From positions 20,913-84,912 of the forward strand of contig NZ_BDCU01000010.1 of the NCBI RefSeq assembly GCF_001618425.1: 64,000 nt of DNA, read 5' to 3'. This DNA is from Nocardia fusca NBRC 14340 (GTDB lineage Bacteria > Actinomycetota > Actinomycetes > Mycobacteriales > Mycobacteriaceae). Position 1 is the first letter of the stretch. Each line of letters starts with the position of its first letter. Below, in pieces: positions 25,302 to 34,324 of the stretch. The notes under the pieces were generated by a model. The model saw nothing but the letters and a program-made list of their open reading frames with translations, did not search any database and was not told the DNA's origin. The position numbers and the translations under genes were made by a program.

Positions 25302-26105
25302 GTGGCGAGAAGAGAACAGGTCCGGGCACGTGACAGCGACCGGGTGGAGGTGTGCGCGCTGCTGGACGCCGCGTCCGCGGACGGCCAGCTCTCCGACGCG
25401 GAGCACACCGCGCGTACCCGGTCGGCGATGCGGGCGAAATACACCGCCGACCTGGACGCGCTCATCGCGGACCTGCAGGTCCCGGGCGAACTCGCCGATG
25501 CCGCGATCCTGAACCGCGACCGGCCGGCGCGGCCCTGGTGGGTACCTGCCGCCCTGCTGACGGCGGCCGCGGTACTCGGCGCGGTGGTGGGCCTCGCCCT
25601 GCCCGACGAGTCCGCGAGCGCGGGTGAGGCCGCCACCGAGGCGGCGGCCGAGGAGGCCGCCGCCGATCTGGCCACCGGCGGCGGCCTGGCCCTCTTCGTC
25701 GACAGCTATCGCCGCGAGTTCGGTGACACGATCATCGACACGGCGACGATCTTCTCCGATCGCATCCTCGTCCAGCGCCTGGACCGGGGTGAGGAGAAGG
25801 TTTACGAGTTCGACGGCTCGGAGTTCACCACCGAGACCTCGAGCCTGTCGAGCTATTCGGAGGGCCGCCCGATCGATCTCGCCGATATCGACCTGCCCGT
25901 CGTGGCGGCGGTACTGGCCGGTGCGCCGGCGACGGTGAAGCTGGCCGGCGGGCGGGTCGGTCATATCGGTATCGGCTACGAGCTCATCGCGCCCGAGGCC
26001 GCCGCGCCGGTGATCGAAATCTACGTCGGTGACGGGGGCGATCACACCGGAACGGTGCAGCTCTCCCTCGACGGAACGCCGCGGGAAGTCCACCCGGCCG
26101 ACTGA
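25302..26105 (+). CDS. Membrane protein with one DUF1707 domain, paralogue of the preceding gene
   Basis: A 267-residue protein with one DUF1707 motif (VRARDSDRVEVCALLDAA to ALIADLQ, about residues 6-57). One membrane helix follows (about 78-100) and an outer domain whose LALFVDSYRREFGDTI segment matches LAHFVDHYRTEFGDTV of the gene before. The pair therefore arose by duplication, one copy holding one cytoplasmic motif and the other two. The true start is GTG 25302 just after a GAGGAAG site located in the 11-bp gap between the genes; an in-frame extension to 25272 would overlap the first gene. Likely the same transcript and a hetero-oligomeric partner. Confidence 0.8.
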   Translation: MARREQVRARDSDRVEVCALLDAASADGQLSDAEHTARTRSAMRAKYTADLDALIADLQVPGELADAAILNRDRPARPWWVPAALLTAAAVLGAVVGLALPDESASAGEAATEAAAEEAAADLATGGGLALFVDSYRREFGDTIIDTATIFSDRILVQRLDRGEEKVYEFDGSEFTTETSSLSSYSEGRPIDLADIDLPVVAAVLAGAPATVKLAGGRVGHIGIGYELIAPEAAAPVIEIYVGDGGDHTGTVQLSLDGTPREVHPAD

Positions 26106-26183
26106 CCGGACCCGCCCGGCCGCTGTAGAGATCTGCTCTCACCTGCGCTGATGCATTGCTGTTCGCGCTGAACTATGCGTGGT

Positions 26184-26200
26184 TATATCGCTCCGATATA
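26184..26200. promoter_or_regulatory. 17-bp inverted repeat, candidate PadR operator before padR-ino1
   Basis: TATATCG-CTC-CGATATA is a perfect 7-bp inverted repeat with a 3-bp centre, 56 bp before the PadR start in AT-rich DNA that contrasts with the GC-rich surroundings. Its place fits an autoregulatory site for the PadR-type regulator, which would then also control ino1 because the two genes overlap. The sequence shows the repeat directly; the binding protein is inferred. Confidence 0.6.
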
Positions 26201-26255
26201 GTGGGTAATCGCATCCATTGGTTAGGTCTGTACGGAAGTCAGGGGGTGAAGCCCG

Positions 26256-26816
26256 TTGCTCGAACTGGCAATCCTCGGGCTGCTCCTGGAATCGCCCATG
26301 CACGGCTACGAGCTGAAGAAGCGGCTCACCGGTCTGCTCGGGGCGTTTCGGGCTTTTTCCTACGGGTCGCTGTATCCGACCTTGAAGCGCATGCGGGCGG
26401 ATGGACTGATCGCGGAGGAAGTACCCGAGGGACTGTCCACGACTCGCCGGGCCCGGCGGGTCTACCAGCTGACCCCGGCGGGCCGGGAGCGTTTCAACGA
26501 CCTCCTGGCCGATACGGGTCCGCAGAACTACACCGATGACGGCTTCGGCGTTCACCTCGCCTTCTTCAGCCGCACCCCCGCCGAAGCGCGGATGCGGATC
26601 CTGGAGGGCAGGCGGCGTCAGGTCGAGGAGCGCCGAGAGGGGCTGCGGGAAGCGATCAAGAAGGCGAGCGGATCGCTGGATCGCTACACCCGCCAACTCC
26701 ATCAACTCGGACTCGAATCAAGCGAGCGCGAAGTGCGCTGGCTCAACGAGTTGATTGCGGCGGAGCAATCGACGAAGGCGGCACCACAGAAAGAGGGAAA
26801 TACCGGCCATGAGTAG
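26256..26816 (+). CDS. PadR-family transcriptional regulator (Rv0047c-like)
   Basis: A 186-residue PadR regulator. A winged helix at about 1-80 includes [20 protein letters not shown], the recognition part [17 protein letters not shown], and [13 protein letters not shown] of the wing. A long C-terminal helical dimer region follows. Start TTG 26256; the usual position of the family start leaves no room upstream. Its last 8 bp overlap the ino1 start, so the two are translationally coupled, as their M. tuberculosis counterparts are neighbours. It probably senses some ligand tied to inositol supply or envelope stress and represses itself and ino1. The ligand is unknown. Confidence 0.92.
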   Translation: MLELAILGLLLESPMHGYELKKRLTGLLGAFRAFSYGSLYPTLKRMRADGLIAEEVPEGLSTTRRARRVYQLTPAGRERFNDLLADTGPQNYTDDGFGVHLAFFSRTPAEARMRILEGRRRQVEERREGLREAIKKASGSLDRYTRQLHQLGLESSEREVRWLNELIAAEQSTKAAPQKEGNTGHE

Positions 26817-27900
26817 TGGAGACACCAACAAGTCCAGTGTTCGCGTCGCCATCGTAGGTGTGGGCAACTGCGCCTCTTCGCTCATCCAGGGCGTCGAGTA
26901 CTACCGGGATGCCGACGATTCCACGACGGTGCCCGGACTGATGCACGTGCGGTTCGGCGAATACCACGTGCGGGACGTGCAGTTCGTGGCCGCCTTCGAC
27001 GTGGACGCCAAGAAGGTCGGCTTCGACCTGTCCGAGGCGATCTTCGCCAGCGAGAACAACACCATCAAGATCTCCGACGTGCCGCCGCTGGGCGTCACTG
27101 TCCAGCGCGGCCCCACCCTCGACGGCATCGGCAAGTACTACGCCGAAACCATCGAACTCGCCGAGTCCGAACCGGTCGACGTGGTCAAGGCGCTGAAGGA
27201 CGCCGAGGCGGACGTCCTGGTCTCGTACCTGCCGGTCGGGTCCGAGGAAGCCGACAAGTTCTACGCCCAGTGCGCGATCGACGCCGGTGTGGCGTTCGTC
27301 AACGCGCTGCCGGTGTTCATCGCCTCGGACCCGGAATGGGCCGAGAAGTTCCGCGCCGCGGGTGTGCCGATCGTCGGTGACGACATCAAGAGCCAGGTCG
27401 GTGCCACCATCACCCACCGCGTGATGGCGAAACTGTTCGAGGACCGCGGTGTCCAGCTCGACCGGACCATGCAGCTGAACGTCGGCGGCAACATGGACTT
27501 CAAGAACATGCTCGAGCGCGAACGCCTGGAATCGAAGAAGATCTCCAAGACCCAGGCCGTCACCAGCAACCTGAAGAAGGAGATGGGCGCCGGCGATGTC
27601 CACATCGGCCCCTCCGATCACGTCGGCTGGCTCGACGACCGCAAATGGGCTTACGTCCGCCTCGAGGGCCGCGCCTTCGGCGATGTGCCGCTGAACCTGG
27701 AGTACAAGCTCGAGGTGTGGGACTCGCCCAACTCGGCCGGCATCATCATCGACGCGGTCCGCGCCGCGAAGATCGCCAAGGACCGCGGTATCGGCGGACC
27801 GGTGATCCCGGCGTCGGCGTACCTGATGAAGTCCCCGCCCCAGCAGCTGGCCGACGATATCGCCCGCACCCAGCTCGAAGCCTTCATCATCGACGCGTAA
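26809..27900 (+). CDS. ino1: myo-Inositol-1-phosphate synthase (inositol-3-phosphate synthase)
   Basis: Ino1 turns glucose 6-phosphate into inositol phosphate using NAD+. This is the entry to phosphatidylinositol, its mannosides and mycothiol. The 363-residue protein has the Rossmann loop [13 protein letters not shown] near residue 14 and the substrate-side segment [13 protein letters not shown] near residue 224, followed by the catalytic-lysine region [15 protein letters not shown]. It also has [21 protein letters not shown] near 265. Length matches the mycobacterial enzyme. ATG 26809 starts with [13 protein letters not shown], and a strong hairpin lies just after the stop. Overlap with padR points to shared control. 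Confidence 0.96.
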   Translation: MSSGDTNKSSVRVAIVGVGNCASSLIQGVEYYRDADDSTTVPGLMHVRFGEYHVRDVQFVAAFDVDAKKVGFDLSEAIFASENNTIKISDVPPLGVTVQRGPTLDGIGKYYAETIELAESEPVDVVKALKDAEADVLVSYLPVGSEEADKFYAQCAIDAGVAFVNALPVFIASDPEWAEKFRAAGVPIVGDDIKSQVGATITHRVMAKLFEDRGVQLDRTMQLNVGGNMDFKNMLERERLESKKISKTQAVTSNLKKEMGAGDVHIGPSDHVGWLDDRKWAYVRLEGRAFGDVPLNLEYKLEVWDSPNSAGIIIDAVRAAKIAKDRGIGGPVIPASAYLMKSPPQQLADDIARTQLEAFIIDA

Positions 27901-27909
27901 CCGAGGTGT

Positions 27910-27958
27910 GAACAGGAGGCCGCCGCGAATCGAGTGTTCGCGGCGGCCGCTTCTGTTC
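27910..27958 (+). terminator. Terminator hairpin after ino1
   Basis: GGCCGCCGCGAA (27918-27929) pairs perfectly with TTCGCGGCGGCC (27937-27948) over a 7-nt loop, and an outer GAACAG/CTGTTC pair (27910-27915 with 27953-27958) extends the structure. It starts 9 bp past the ino1 stop and also faces the end of the convergent TetR gene. Confidence 0.85.
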
Positions 27959-27988
27959 CGGGGCCGGTCGGCGGCTGTGGGGGTGGGC

Positions 27989-28585
27989 TCATCGCCGGGG
28001 GCGTGACGCGAGGCAGGCGTGGAGGGCGGGCCCCAGATAGCCGACGACCTGCGGTCGGGTCATGCCGGCGATCGGTTCGACGCGTGCGACGTAGCGAGTG
28101 AGGAAGAGCCCGGCGATGACCGTCGCGGCGGCACCTGCTCGCGCCGTGGCGTCCCGGCCGGTCAGCGTTCCGGCGATCTGGGCGATGACTTGGTGTTCCA
28201 GGTAGTCGCGGAAGGCGTCTCGGGTCGTGGGGTCCGTCTGGATGGCGGACAGCAGCCGACGGGAATGCTCCTGGACCGAAGGCGAGTCCCACGTTGTGAG
28301 CAGTGCATTCAGTAGCCGTGGGGCAAGGTGTTCCGGCCCCGCGCCGGTCGCGTGCTCGACGAGTTCGCCCGGGCTGGCGAGCAGGTCCATAACAGCAGTG
28401 AAAAGGCCCTCTTTGCTGCCGAAGTAGTAATTCACCAAAGCGTGGTCGACTCCCGCGTGTCCGGCGATGCCGCGGATTGTGGTCCGGCTGAACCCGTCGC
28501 GCAGAAATAGCTCCTCTGCTGCATCGATGAGGCGCTGACGGGCATTCGATCCGCCCGCCGGCCGGCCGCGCCGGTTATTCACCAC
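27989..28585 (-). CDS. TetR-family regulator divergent from a flavin monooxygenase
   Basis: A 198-residue TetR-type repressor. The helix-turn-helix lies at about residues 15-60 (ARQRLIDAAEELFLRDGF, TTIRGIAGHAGVDHALVNYYFGSKEGLF), followed by a helical ligand domain resembling the TetR_C groups of drug-efflux repressors. GTG 28585 (or the next codon, GTG 28582) is the start. It is divergent from the FAD monooxygenase gene with only 62 bp between starts, so it almost certainly controls it and itself, with the monooxygenase substrate as a probable inducer. No clear palindrome was found in the gap. Confidence 0.9.
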   Translation of the reverse strand: MVNNRRGRPAGGSNARQRLIDAAEELFLRDGFSRTTIRGIAGHAGVDHALVNYYFGSKEGLFTAVMDLLASPGELVEHATGAGPEHLAPRLLNALLTTWDSPSVQEHSRRLLSAIQTDPTTRDAFRDYLEHQVIAQIAGTLTGRDATARAGAAATVIAGLFLTRYVARVEPIAGMTRPQVVGYLGPALHACLASRPRR

Positions 28586-28647
28586 GATTGCCAGTATGCC
28601 TGTCGTCGCAGAGCATGGGCCGCACCTTGCCAGAAAGGATTATCTAT

Positions 28648-29853
28648 ATGGCCCACACCAGGCTTCGACGAGTGTGCATAGTCGGCGGCGGACCGGCCGG
28701 CATGATGGCCGGTGTCTTGCTCGCCCGCTCGGGGATCGAGGTCGTCGTTGTCGAGAAACACGCCGACTTCCACCGTGATTTCCGTGGCGACACCATTCAT
28801 CCGTCGACGTTGGAGATCATCCGAGAGCTGGGATGGCTCGAGGATTTCCTTCGTCTTCCGCACAACCGCATGCCTACGGTCGACGTGGCTTTCGGCGACA
28901 GCCGTATCACTGTCGCCGACTTCGGTCGCCTGCCTGTGCACTGCCGGTTCATCGCCTTCGTCCCGCAATGGGACTTCCTGTCGTTTCTCGCCGATAAGGC
29001 TCGTGATCTCGACAGCTTCACGCTTCAGCGCGAGACCGAAGTGACCGACTTGCTGGTGCGCGAAGAAACCGTGGTCGGTGTTGTCGCCCGGCAGGGTGCG
29101 GACACGGTCGAGATTCCAGCGGATCTGGTGATCGGTGCCGACGGTCGGCATTCGATCACCCGCCGTCTCGCCGGGCTACGGCAGTCGGAGTCGGCGGCGC
29201 CGATCGATGTTTTCTGGCTCCAAATCCCCAGAGAGAGCCGCGAGAAGATGCCGTTGTTCACGGGTGGGCACGGATCGCTGATCTCCATCGATCGCGGCGA
29301 CAACTGGCAGTTGGCCTACGCTTTTCCACGCGGAACAGGCCGGATACTGCGCGCACAGGGTCTGGACGCGCTGCGGTCACGGATCGCCGGTCTTCAGCCC
29401 GCCTACGCCGGCCGACTCGATGCGATCACCGACTGGAGCGATGTGCATCAGCTCACCGTCACCGTCGACAGACTGCGCCAGTGGCATAGGCCGGGCCTGT
29501 TGTGTATCGGCGATGCCGCCCACGCCATGTCACCGGCCGGTGGCGTCGGGATCAACCTCGCCGTACAAGACGCGGTGGCCACGGCGAATATCCTCGCCCC
29601 GGTCCTGTGGGACCGAACCCCGACCCCGGCCGACCTCGACCGGGTACGCCGCCGCCGCGCATGGCCCGCTCGTATCACCCAGATTTTCCAGACCCACCTG
29701 ATCGCCGGCCTCTACCGCGACACCGCCGACCAGGCGCTGCGACCGCCGTTCATGCTCCGGCTCTCGGCCCGGGTTCCGGCTCTCCGGCACCTCGCCGGAC
29801 GGTTCATCGGCCTGGGGGTGCGACCTGAACATCCGAATTCCGGCCATCGGTGA
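28648..29853 (+). CDS. FAD-dependent aromatic monooxygenase (PHBH/PheA fold)
   Basis: A 401-residue class A flavin monooxygenase, likely hydroxylating an aromatic ring or modifying an antibiotic with NAD(P)H and O2. Motifs: the FAD Rossmann loop GGGPAG at 13-18, the DG motif LVIGADGRHSITRR near 168, and the GD motif CIGDAAHAMSPAGGVGINL near 290. Start ATG 28648 after AAAGGA. Third-position G+C appears a little lower than in neighbouring housekeeping genes, which may mean later acquisition. Controlled most likely by the divergent TetR protein. Rifampicin monooxygenase is longer (over 470 residues), so this is not that enzyme. Confidence 0.88.
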   Translation: MAHTRLRRVCIVGGGPAGMMAGVLLARSGIEVVVVEKHADFHRDFRGDTIHPSTLEIIRELGWLEDFLRLPHNRMPTVDVAFGDSRITVADFGRLPVHCRFIAFVPQWDFLSFLADKARDLDSFTLQRETEVTDLLVREETVVGVVARQGADTVEIPADLVIGADGRHSITRRLAGLRQSESAAPIDVFWLQIPRESREKMPLFTGGHGSLISIDRGDNWQLAYAFPRGTGRILRAQGLDALRSRIAGLQPAYAGRLDAITDWSDVHQLTVTVDRLRQWHRPGLLCIGDAAHAMSPAGGVGINLAVQDAVATANILAPVLWDRTPTPADLDRVRRRRAWPARITQIFQTHLIAGLYRDTADQALRPPFMLRLSARVPALRHLAGRFIGLGVRPEHPNSGHR

Positions 29854-29960
29854 CCGAGCCGCACAACATATTGTCGACCCGAACCGGCCGTGACCGTCCC
29901 CGCCGGGGAGCCGAGGGTCGCCTGCCGCGCGCTCGGCTCGACTTCGGCCCGAGCCGGCAT

Positions 29961-30386
29961 TCAGTCCAGGGAGACGTAGACCTCCACCGATGTGGGTCCG
30001 GTATAGCGTTCCAGTTCGGCGGTGTGGGAGCGGGTTATCGTGCCCGCCTTCTCCGCTTCCCGGACTCGCGCCCACGCCGTGCGGAGCAGGTCGTAGGGCT
30101 TCTCGGTGACGACGAATTTCGCGTAGCGGCCGGTGGGAACCCGGGTGAGGACATCGCCCGGATCCAGGTCGGTCATCTTCTTGATCTCGTAGCCGAGTAC
30201 GGCCACCGCGTGATCCCCTTGGCCGATATAGGCGGCGACCCGGGGGACGTTCTTCTCGCGGCCGAGGTACCGGTCCCAGGTGAAGTTCACCAGGTCGAGG
30301 TCGCGGGCGGTCACCTCCCGGCCGGCCAGCGGGATGGTGAGCCCGGCCACCAGGCTTTCGTCGAGTTCGACAATTTCGAAATCCAC
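29961..30386 (-). CDS. GyrI-like effector-binding protein, copy 2
   Basis: A 141-residue stand-alone GyrI-like (AraC effector-binding / SOUL-type) domain protein. It shows the layout MDFEIVELDESLVAGL, a middle GDHAVAVLGYEIKKM strand, and the ending VPTGRYAKFVV ... RSHTAELERYTGPTSVEVYVSLD, which matches the family end with an acidic residue able to hold a cationic ligand. Start GTG 30386. It follows a paralogue by 9 bp in one transcript. Such domains bind hydrophobic cations or small molecules; the ligand is unknown. Confidence 0.8.
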   Translation of the reverse strand: MDFEIVELDESLVAGLTIPLAGREVTARDLDLVNFTWDRYLGREKNVPRVAAYIGQGDHAVAVLGYEIKKMTDLDPGDVLTRVPTGRYAKFVVTEKPYDLLRTAWARVREAEKAGTITRSHTAELERYTGPTSVEVYVSLD

Positions 30387-30395
30387 AGCTGCTTC

Positions 30396-30857
30396 CTACC
30401 TGCTCGCCGCATCGTCTGCCGCCATTGCCACGAACACTTCCACCGTGTGCTCGTCGGGGTAGCGCTCGTAGTCACCGGTATAGGAGCGGACCAGCCGACC
30501 GGCGGCCTCCGCATCCCAGATCGCCCGCCACAGGGTCACGATCGTCTCGCCGAGGTCGTCGCCGCTGAGGGTGAAGCGGGCGTAGCGGCCGGCGGGGATA
30601 CGGGCGAGGACATCGCCGGGTAGCAGATCGTCGAGGCTGTGACAGCGGTAGCCGATGATATGGGTGAGGTAGGAATTGATCTCCGGGGCATGATCGACGA
30701 AGGCGCTGGCGGGGTGGCCGGGTAACGATCGGGCCAGTGTGGTTTTCCAGGCTTCTTCGACTCTCGTGCGGCGCGGTCCTTCCACGGCCAGTGCCGGGCT
30801 GCGTAGCACCATTCCCGCCACCAGCGTTTCCGGGCGGTCAACGACATTGAATTCCAC
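30396..30857 (-). CDS. GyrI-like effector-binding protein, copy 1
   Basis: A 153-residue GyrI-like domain protein. It shares the pattern VVDRPETLVAGMVLRSP, then IPAGRYARFTL, then YTGDYERYPDEHTVEVFVAM with the gene after it, so the two are tandem duplicates that have diverged well beyond 50%. Start GTG 30857. There is no DNA-binding domain; such lone domains can act as ligand sinks or as gyrase-inhibitor-like stress proteins. No partner regulator lies next to it. Confidence 0.8.
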   Translation of the reverse strand: MEFNVVDRPETLVAGMVLRSPALAVEGPRRTRVEEAWKTTLARSLPGHPASAFVDHAPEINSYLTHIIGYRCHSLDDLLPGDVLARIPAGRYARFTLSGDDLGETIVTLWRAIWDAEAAGRLVRSYTGDYERYPDEHTVEVFVAMAADDAASR

Positions 30858-31034
30858 CGGCGTAGCCCCTATGTCTCGTCATACGTCGTCGCTCCAGCGC
30901 ATATCCTCCCGCACGCCCGTCCCGGCCCGGGCGTCGGCCCGTGCCGGTCGGTCGGATGGGCGACATCTCACTCTGGCCAACGATGCTGCCATGCCGACCG
31001 TTCCTTCGGTGGGATCACGACCGGAATCCGTCGG

Positions 31035-33371
31035 TCACGGTACGGGTATCGTTACGCCGGGAAGGATTTCGACGACGCGCGGGGCCGGCGGCGGAGGTGC
31101 CACCGGTGGTGCGGGCGCTTCGGCCGGAGGAGGCGCGGGCGCCTGGGGTTCCGATTCGTATTCGGGCTCGGGGACATACGGTTCGGCGGCCGGGGGGATG
31201 ACGATGAAGGGTTGCTGCTGCGTCGGTTGCTGCTGCGGCTCCGGCTGCTGCGGGGGCGGCGGGTTGAGGATGTCGTACGGGTTGCGGGAGGGCTGCTGGG
31301 GTGCGGCCGGGACGACCGGTGAGGGGTTCGGGGCCGGTGCCCCGATCTGCTCGGCCGGAGTGTCGGCCAGGGCGCCGTCCATGGTCTGTTTCCAGATATC
31401 GGAGGGCAGCCCGGAACCGTAGATCCGGCCACCGCCGGCGGTGACGATCGGAAGGTTCGACTCGGTGCCGACCCAGACCGCGGTGGACAGCGACGGTGTG
31501 AAACCGACCATCCAGGCGTCCTTGTTCTGGCCGGTATCGCCCAACTGGGTGGTGCCCGTCTTGGCGGCGGAGGGGCGCCCGCTCAGCGAGTGGCCGTTGG
31601 AATACGAGGCGATGGGCAACATGGCCGTGGCGGTCTGCGCGGCGATGGTCTGCGGTATCCGCTGCTCCGACGGTGGCAGCTGGGCGCCGGTGCGCTGCCC
31701 CGGATCGCCGCCGCGGTCCAGCAGGACGCGGCCGTCCCCGCGGACCACGCGCTGTACGAAGTACGGCTGGTGGTAGCGGCCTGCACCGGCGATGGTGGCG
31801 TAGGCCGAAGCCATATCGAACGGCCGCACCAGATAGGTACCGAGCACGATGGAGGGCATGGGCGGCGCACCCATCTCGGTGAGCGACTGTCCCGGGACGC
31901 CGGGGATGTCCTGCGGGATCCCGGCCTGGTGGGCGGCGTCTGCGATGGCCTGGGGACCGTTGTGCATGGCGAGGGTGAGCCGGTAGAAGCTGGTGTTGAG
32001 CGAGCGTTTGAAGGCCTCGCTCACACTGCAGACACCGCAGGATTCGTTCTCGACGTTGCGCACCAGCACCCCGTTGACGTCCACAGGGGCGCTGTCGAAC
32101 GCCCGGGACAGCGGGATGCCCTGCTGAAGCGCCGCGAGTACCGCGAACGTTTTGAACGCCGACCCCGTCTGTACCGGTGCCTGGGCGAAATCGTATCCGA
32201 TACCGTCGGCGCCGCCGTAGTAGGCGCGAACCGCGCCGGAGCGCGGATCGATCGAGGTCACCGCGGTCCGCAATTCCGGTGGCTGGCCCCCGAGTGCACC
32301 GGTCGCGGCGGCCGTCGCGGCCTGCTGGGCCTTGGCGTCGATGGTGGTGGTGATCTGCAGTGCGCCGGTGTTCAGCTCCTCGTCGGAGATTCCCGCGTCG
32401 GCCAGTTCACGGAGCACCTGGGTCTTGATATGCCCTTCCGGTCCGCGGGTGGTGTTGACGTCCTCGGGGGCGGGCGGCGGGAGTGTCGGCGGGAACACGA
32501 TCGCGCCCCGTTCCCCCGGGGCGAGCGTGTCCATCTCGACCATTCCGTTGAGCACCCAGTTCCAGCGTTGCAGCAGCTGGGGCAGCCGGGTCTGCGGGTC
32601 CAGCGCGGAGGGTGAACGGATGAGCGCGGCCAGGACCGCACCCTCGGCGACGGTCAGCTCGGCAACCGGTTTACCGAAGTAGGCCTGGGCGGCGGCGGCG
32701 ATCCCGTAGGCGCCGCGACCGAAGTAGATGGTGTTCAGGTAGGCGCCGAGGATATCGTCCTTGCTCCACTCCTTGGCCATCTTCGAAGAGATGATCAGCT
32801 CGTGCATCTTGCGGCTGACCGTGCGCTCGGAGCCCAGAAACGCGTTCTTCACGTACTGCTGGGTGATGGTGGAACCGCCACCGGCGTTCGCCCGGCCCAG
32901 CACATTGTCGCGGACCGCGCGCAGCAGACCCGACGCCGAGAAGCCCGGGTTGCTGTAGAAGTTGCGGTCCTCCGCGGAGAGGACCGCCTCGCGGACGTGC
33001 TCGGGCACATCCGACAGCGGTACGGGCGTACGGTTGCCCTCGGGCGGCACCACCTTCGCCAGCACGGTGGAGCCGTCGGCGGCCGTGATGGTCGCGGTCT
33101 GGTTGATCGGTACCGTCCCGGCGGCCGGAATTTCCGCACTCCAGTACACCAGGGCGATCAGCAGCGTCGGGATGGCGATCAGGATGGTGAACAGCCACAG
33201 CACCAGCTGCCGGATACGCTGGCCGCGGGTCCGGTGTGGGCGGATATAGGTGGGTGGCCGGGGCGGACGGGGACGCGGCCCGGGATCGTCGAGCTCTTTC
33301 CAACCGGCTATCGAGGGGTACTGCGGTGGCTGGGGTGTGTTGCGGCCACGTCGAGAACGGAACGAGCTCAC
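31035..33371 (-). CDS. Second class A penicillin-binding protein (PonA-type)
   Basis: A 778-residue bifunctional peptidoglycan synthase like PonA1 but with a short cytoplasmic tail (about 50 residues). One membrane helix lies at about 52-75. The GT51 domain has SAEDRNFYSNPG near 132 and GGSTITQQYVKN. The transpeptidase has SAFK near 401, SLN near 455 and KTGT near 600, and the C-terminus is a Pro/Gln-rich tail. It has no PASTA domain, so it is not PonA2. GTG 33371 was preferred over ATG 33377 because the AGAGGAG site touches that ATG but stands 6 bp from the GTG. It lies 68 bp downstream of sugB in the same direction and may share its transcript. Confidence 0.93.
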   Translation of the reverse strand: MSSFRSRRGRNTPQPPQYPSIAGWKELDDPGPRPRPPRPPTYIRPHRTRGQRIRQLVLWLFTILIAIPTLLIALVYWSAEIPAAGTVPINQTATITAADGSTVLAKVVPPEGNRTPVPLSDVPEHVREAVLSAEDRNFYSNPGFSASGLLRAVRDNVLGRANAGGGSTITQQYVKNAFLGSERTVSRKMHELIISSKMAKEWSKDDILGAYLNTIYFGRGAYGIAAAAQAYFGKPVAELTVAEGAVLAALIRSPSALDPQTRLPQLLQRWNWVLNGMVEMDTLAPGERGAIVFPPTLPPPAPEDVNTTRGPEGHIKTQVLRELADAGISDEELNTGALQITTTIDAKAQQAATAAATGALGGQPPELRTAVTSIDPRSGAVRAYYGGADGIGYDFAQAPVQTGSAFKTFAVLAALQQGIPLSRAFDSAPVDVNGVLVRNVENESCGVCSVSEAFKRSLNTSFYRLTLAMHNGPQAIADAAHQAGIPQDIPGVPGQSLTEMGAPPMPSIVLGTYLVRPFDMASAYATIAGAGRYHQPYFVQRVVRGDGRVLLDRGGDPGQRTGAQLPPSEQRIPQTIAAQTATAMLPIASYSNGHSLSGRPSAAKTGTTQLGDTGQNKDAWMVGFTPSLSTAVWVGTESNLPIVTAGGGRIYGSGLPSDIWKQTMDGALADTPAEQIGAPAPNPSPVVPAAPQQPSRNPYDILNPPPPQQPEPQQQPTQQQPFIVIPPAAEPYVPEPEYESEPQAPAPPPAEAPAPPVAPPPPAPRVVEILPGVTIPVP

Positions 33372-33439
33372 GATCATCTCCTCTCGGAGCGTCGGAAAAA
33401 CTCAGGCGCACCACCGCCAGACCTCAGGATACCCAGAGA

Positions 33440-34324
33440 TCAGCTTTTGACTCCGCCCGCCGTGAGTCCGGAGATGATGCGTCGCTGGAAAATCAGTACC
33501 AGGATCACCAGCGGCACGGTTACCAGCGTGCCCGCCGCCATGATCGCACCGTACGGGGGGACCAGCGGATTGTTCCCGGAGAACCGGGCGATGGCAACCG
33601 TCACCGGTTCCGTTTCGCTACCGGAGAGTACCCGGGCGAGCAGATACTCGTTGACCGCCGCGATGAACGCCAGGATCGCGGTGGTGAACACGGCCGGCGC
33701 GGCCAACGGCAGCATCACCAGCCGGAACGCTTGCACCTTGGTGGCGCCGTCGATCCGGGCCGCCTCCTCGAGTTCCCACGGCAGTTCGGCGAAGAACGAG
33801 GCCAGGATGTACACCGTCAGCGGCAGCACGAAGGAGATGTTCGGCAGGATCAACGCCTGGTACCTGCCGATCCAGCCGATCTCGGTGAACAGCTGGAACA
33901 GCGGGGTCACCAGGACGACCACGGGGAACATCGACGCGCTCAGGATCACGCCGGACACCAGGTAGCGGCCCTTGAAGGTGAGCCGGGCCAGCGCATATGC
34001 CGCCATGATCCCGATGACCAGCGCGATCGCGGTACTGGCCGCGCCGATGATCACGCTGTTGAGCAGCGCGTGAGCGAAATTGTTACCGCGGCTGGTGTCG
34101 AACGCGTCCCGGAAGTTGTCCAGGGTGATGTGCGTGGGCCACGGAGTGGGATCGAAGGTGTGGGCGGGATCGCGGAAGGCGGTCACCGCCATCCAGTAGA
34201 ACGGGCCCAGCCCCCACACGAGCACGATCAGGGCGCCCACGTAGATGCGGGCCGAGCCGAGCCTGCGCCGCCACGACGACGCGGGGGTGGTACCGATTTG
34301 CTGAGTTGTCACCGCGGCCATCAC
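33440..34324 (-). CDS. sugB: Carbohydrate ABC transporter permease, SugB-like
   Basis: A 294-residue inner-membrane permease with six hydrophobic helices. The ATPase-docking EAA loop is ELEEAARIDGATKVQAFRLVMLPLAAP, near residue 190. It is the second permease of a LpqY-SugA-SugB-type importer; in mycobacteria this system recovers trehalose released during mycolate transfer. GTG 34324 overlaps the sugA stop (GTGA); the next codon is ATG 34321, also possible. No ATPase gene follows; a SugC-like ATPase lies 8.7 kb further along at 42999-44072. Confidence 0.88.
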   Translation of the reverse strand: MMAAVTTQQIGTTPASSWRRRLGSARIYVGALIVLVWGLGPFYWMAVTAFRDPAHTFDPTPWPTHITLDNFRDAFDTSRGNNFAHALLNSVIIGAASTAIALVIGIMAAYALARLTFKGRYLVSGVILSASMFPVVVLVTPLFQLFTEIGWIGRYQALILPNISFVLPLTVYILASFFAELPWELEEAARIDGATKVQAFRLVMLPLAAPAVFTTAILAFIAAVNEYLLARVLSGSETEPVTVAIARFSGNNPLVPPYGAIMAAGTLVTVPLVILVLIFQRRIISGLTAGGVKS

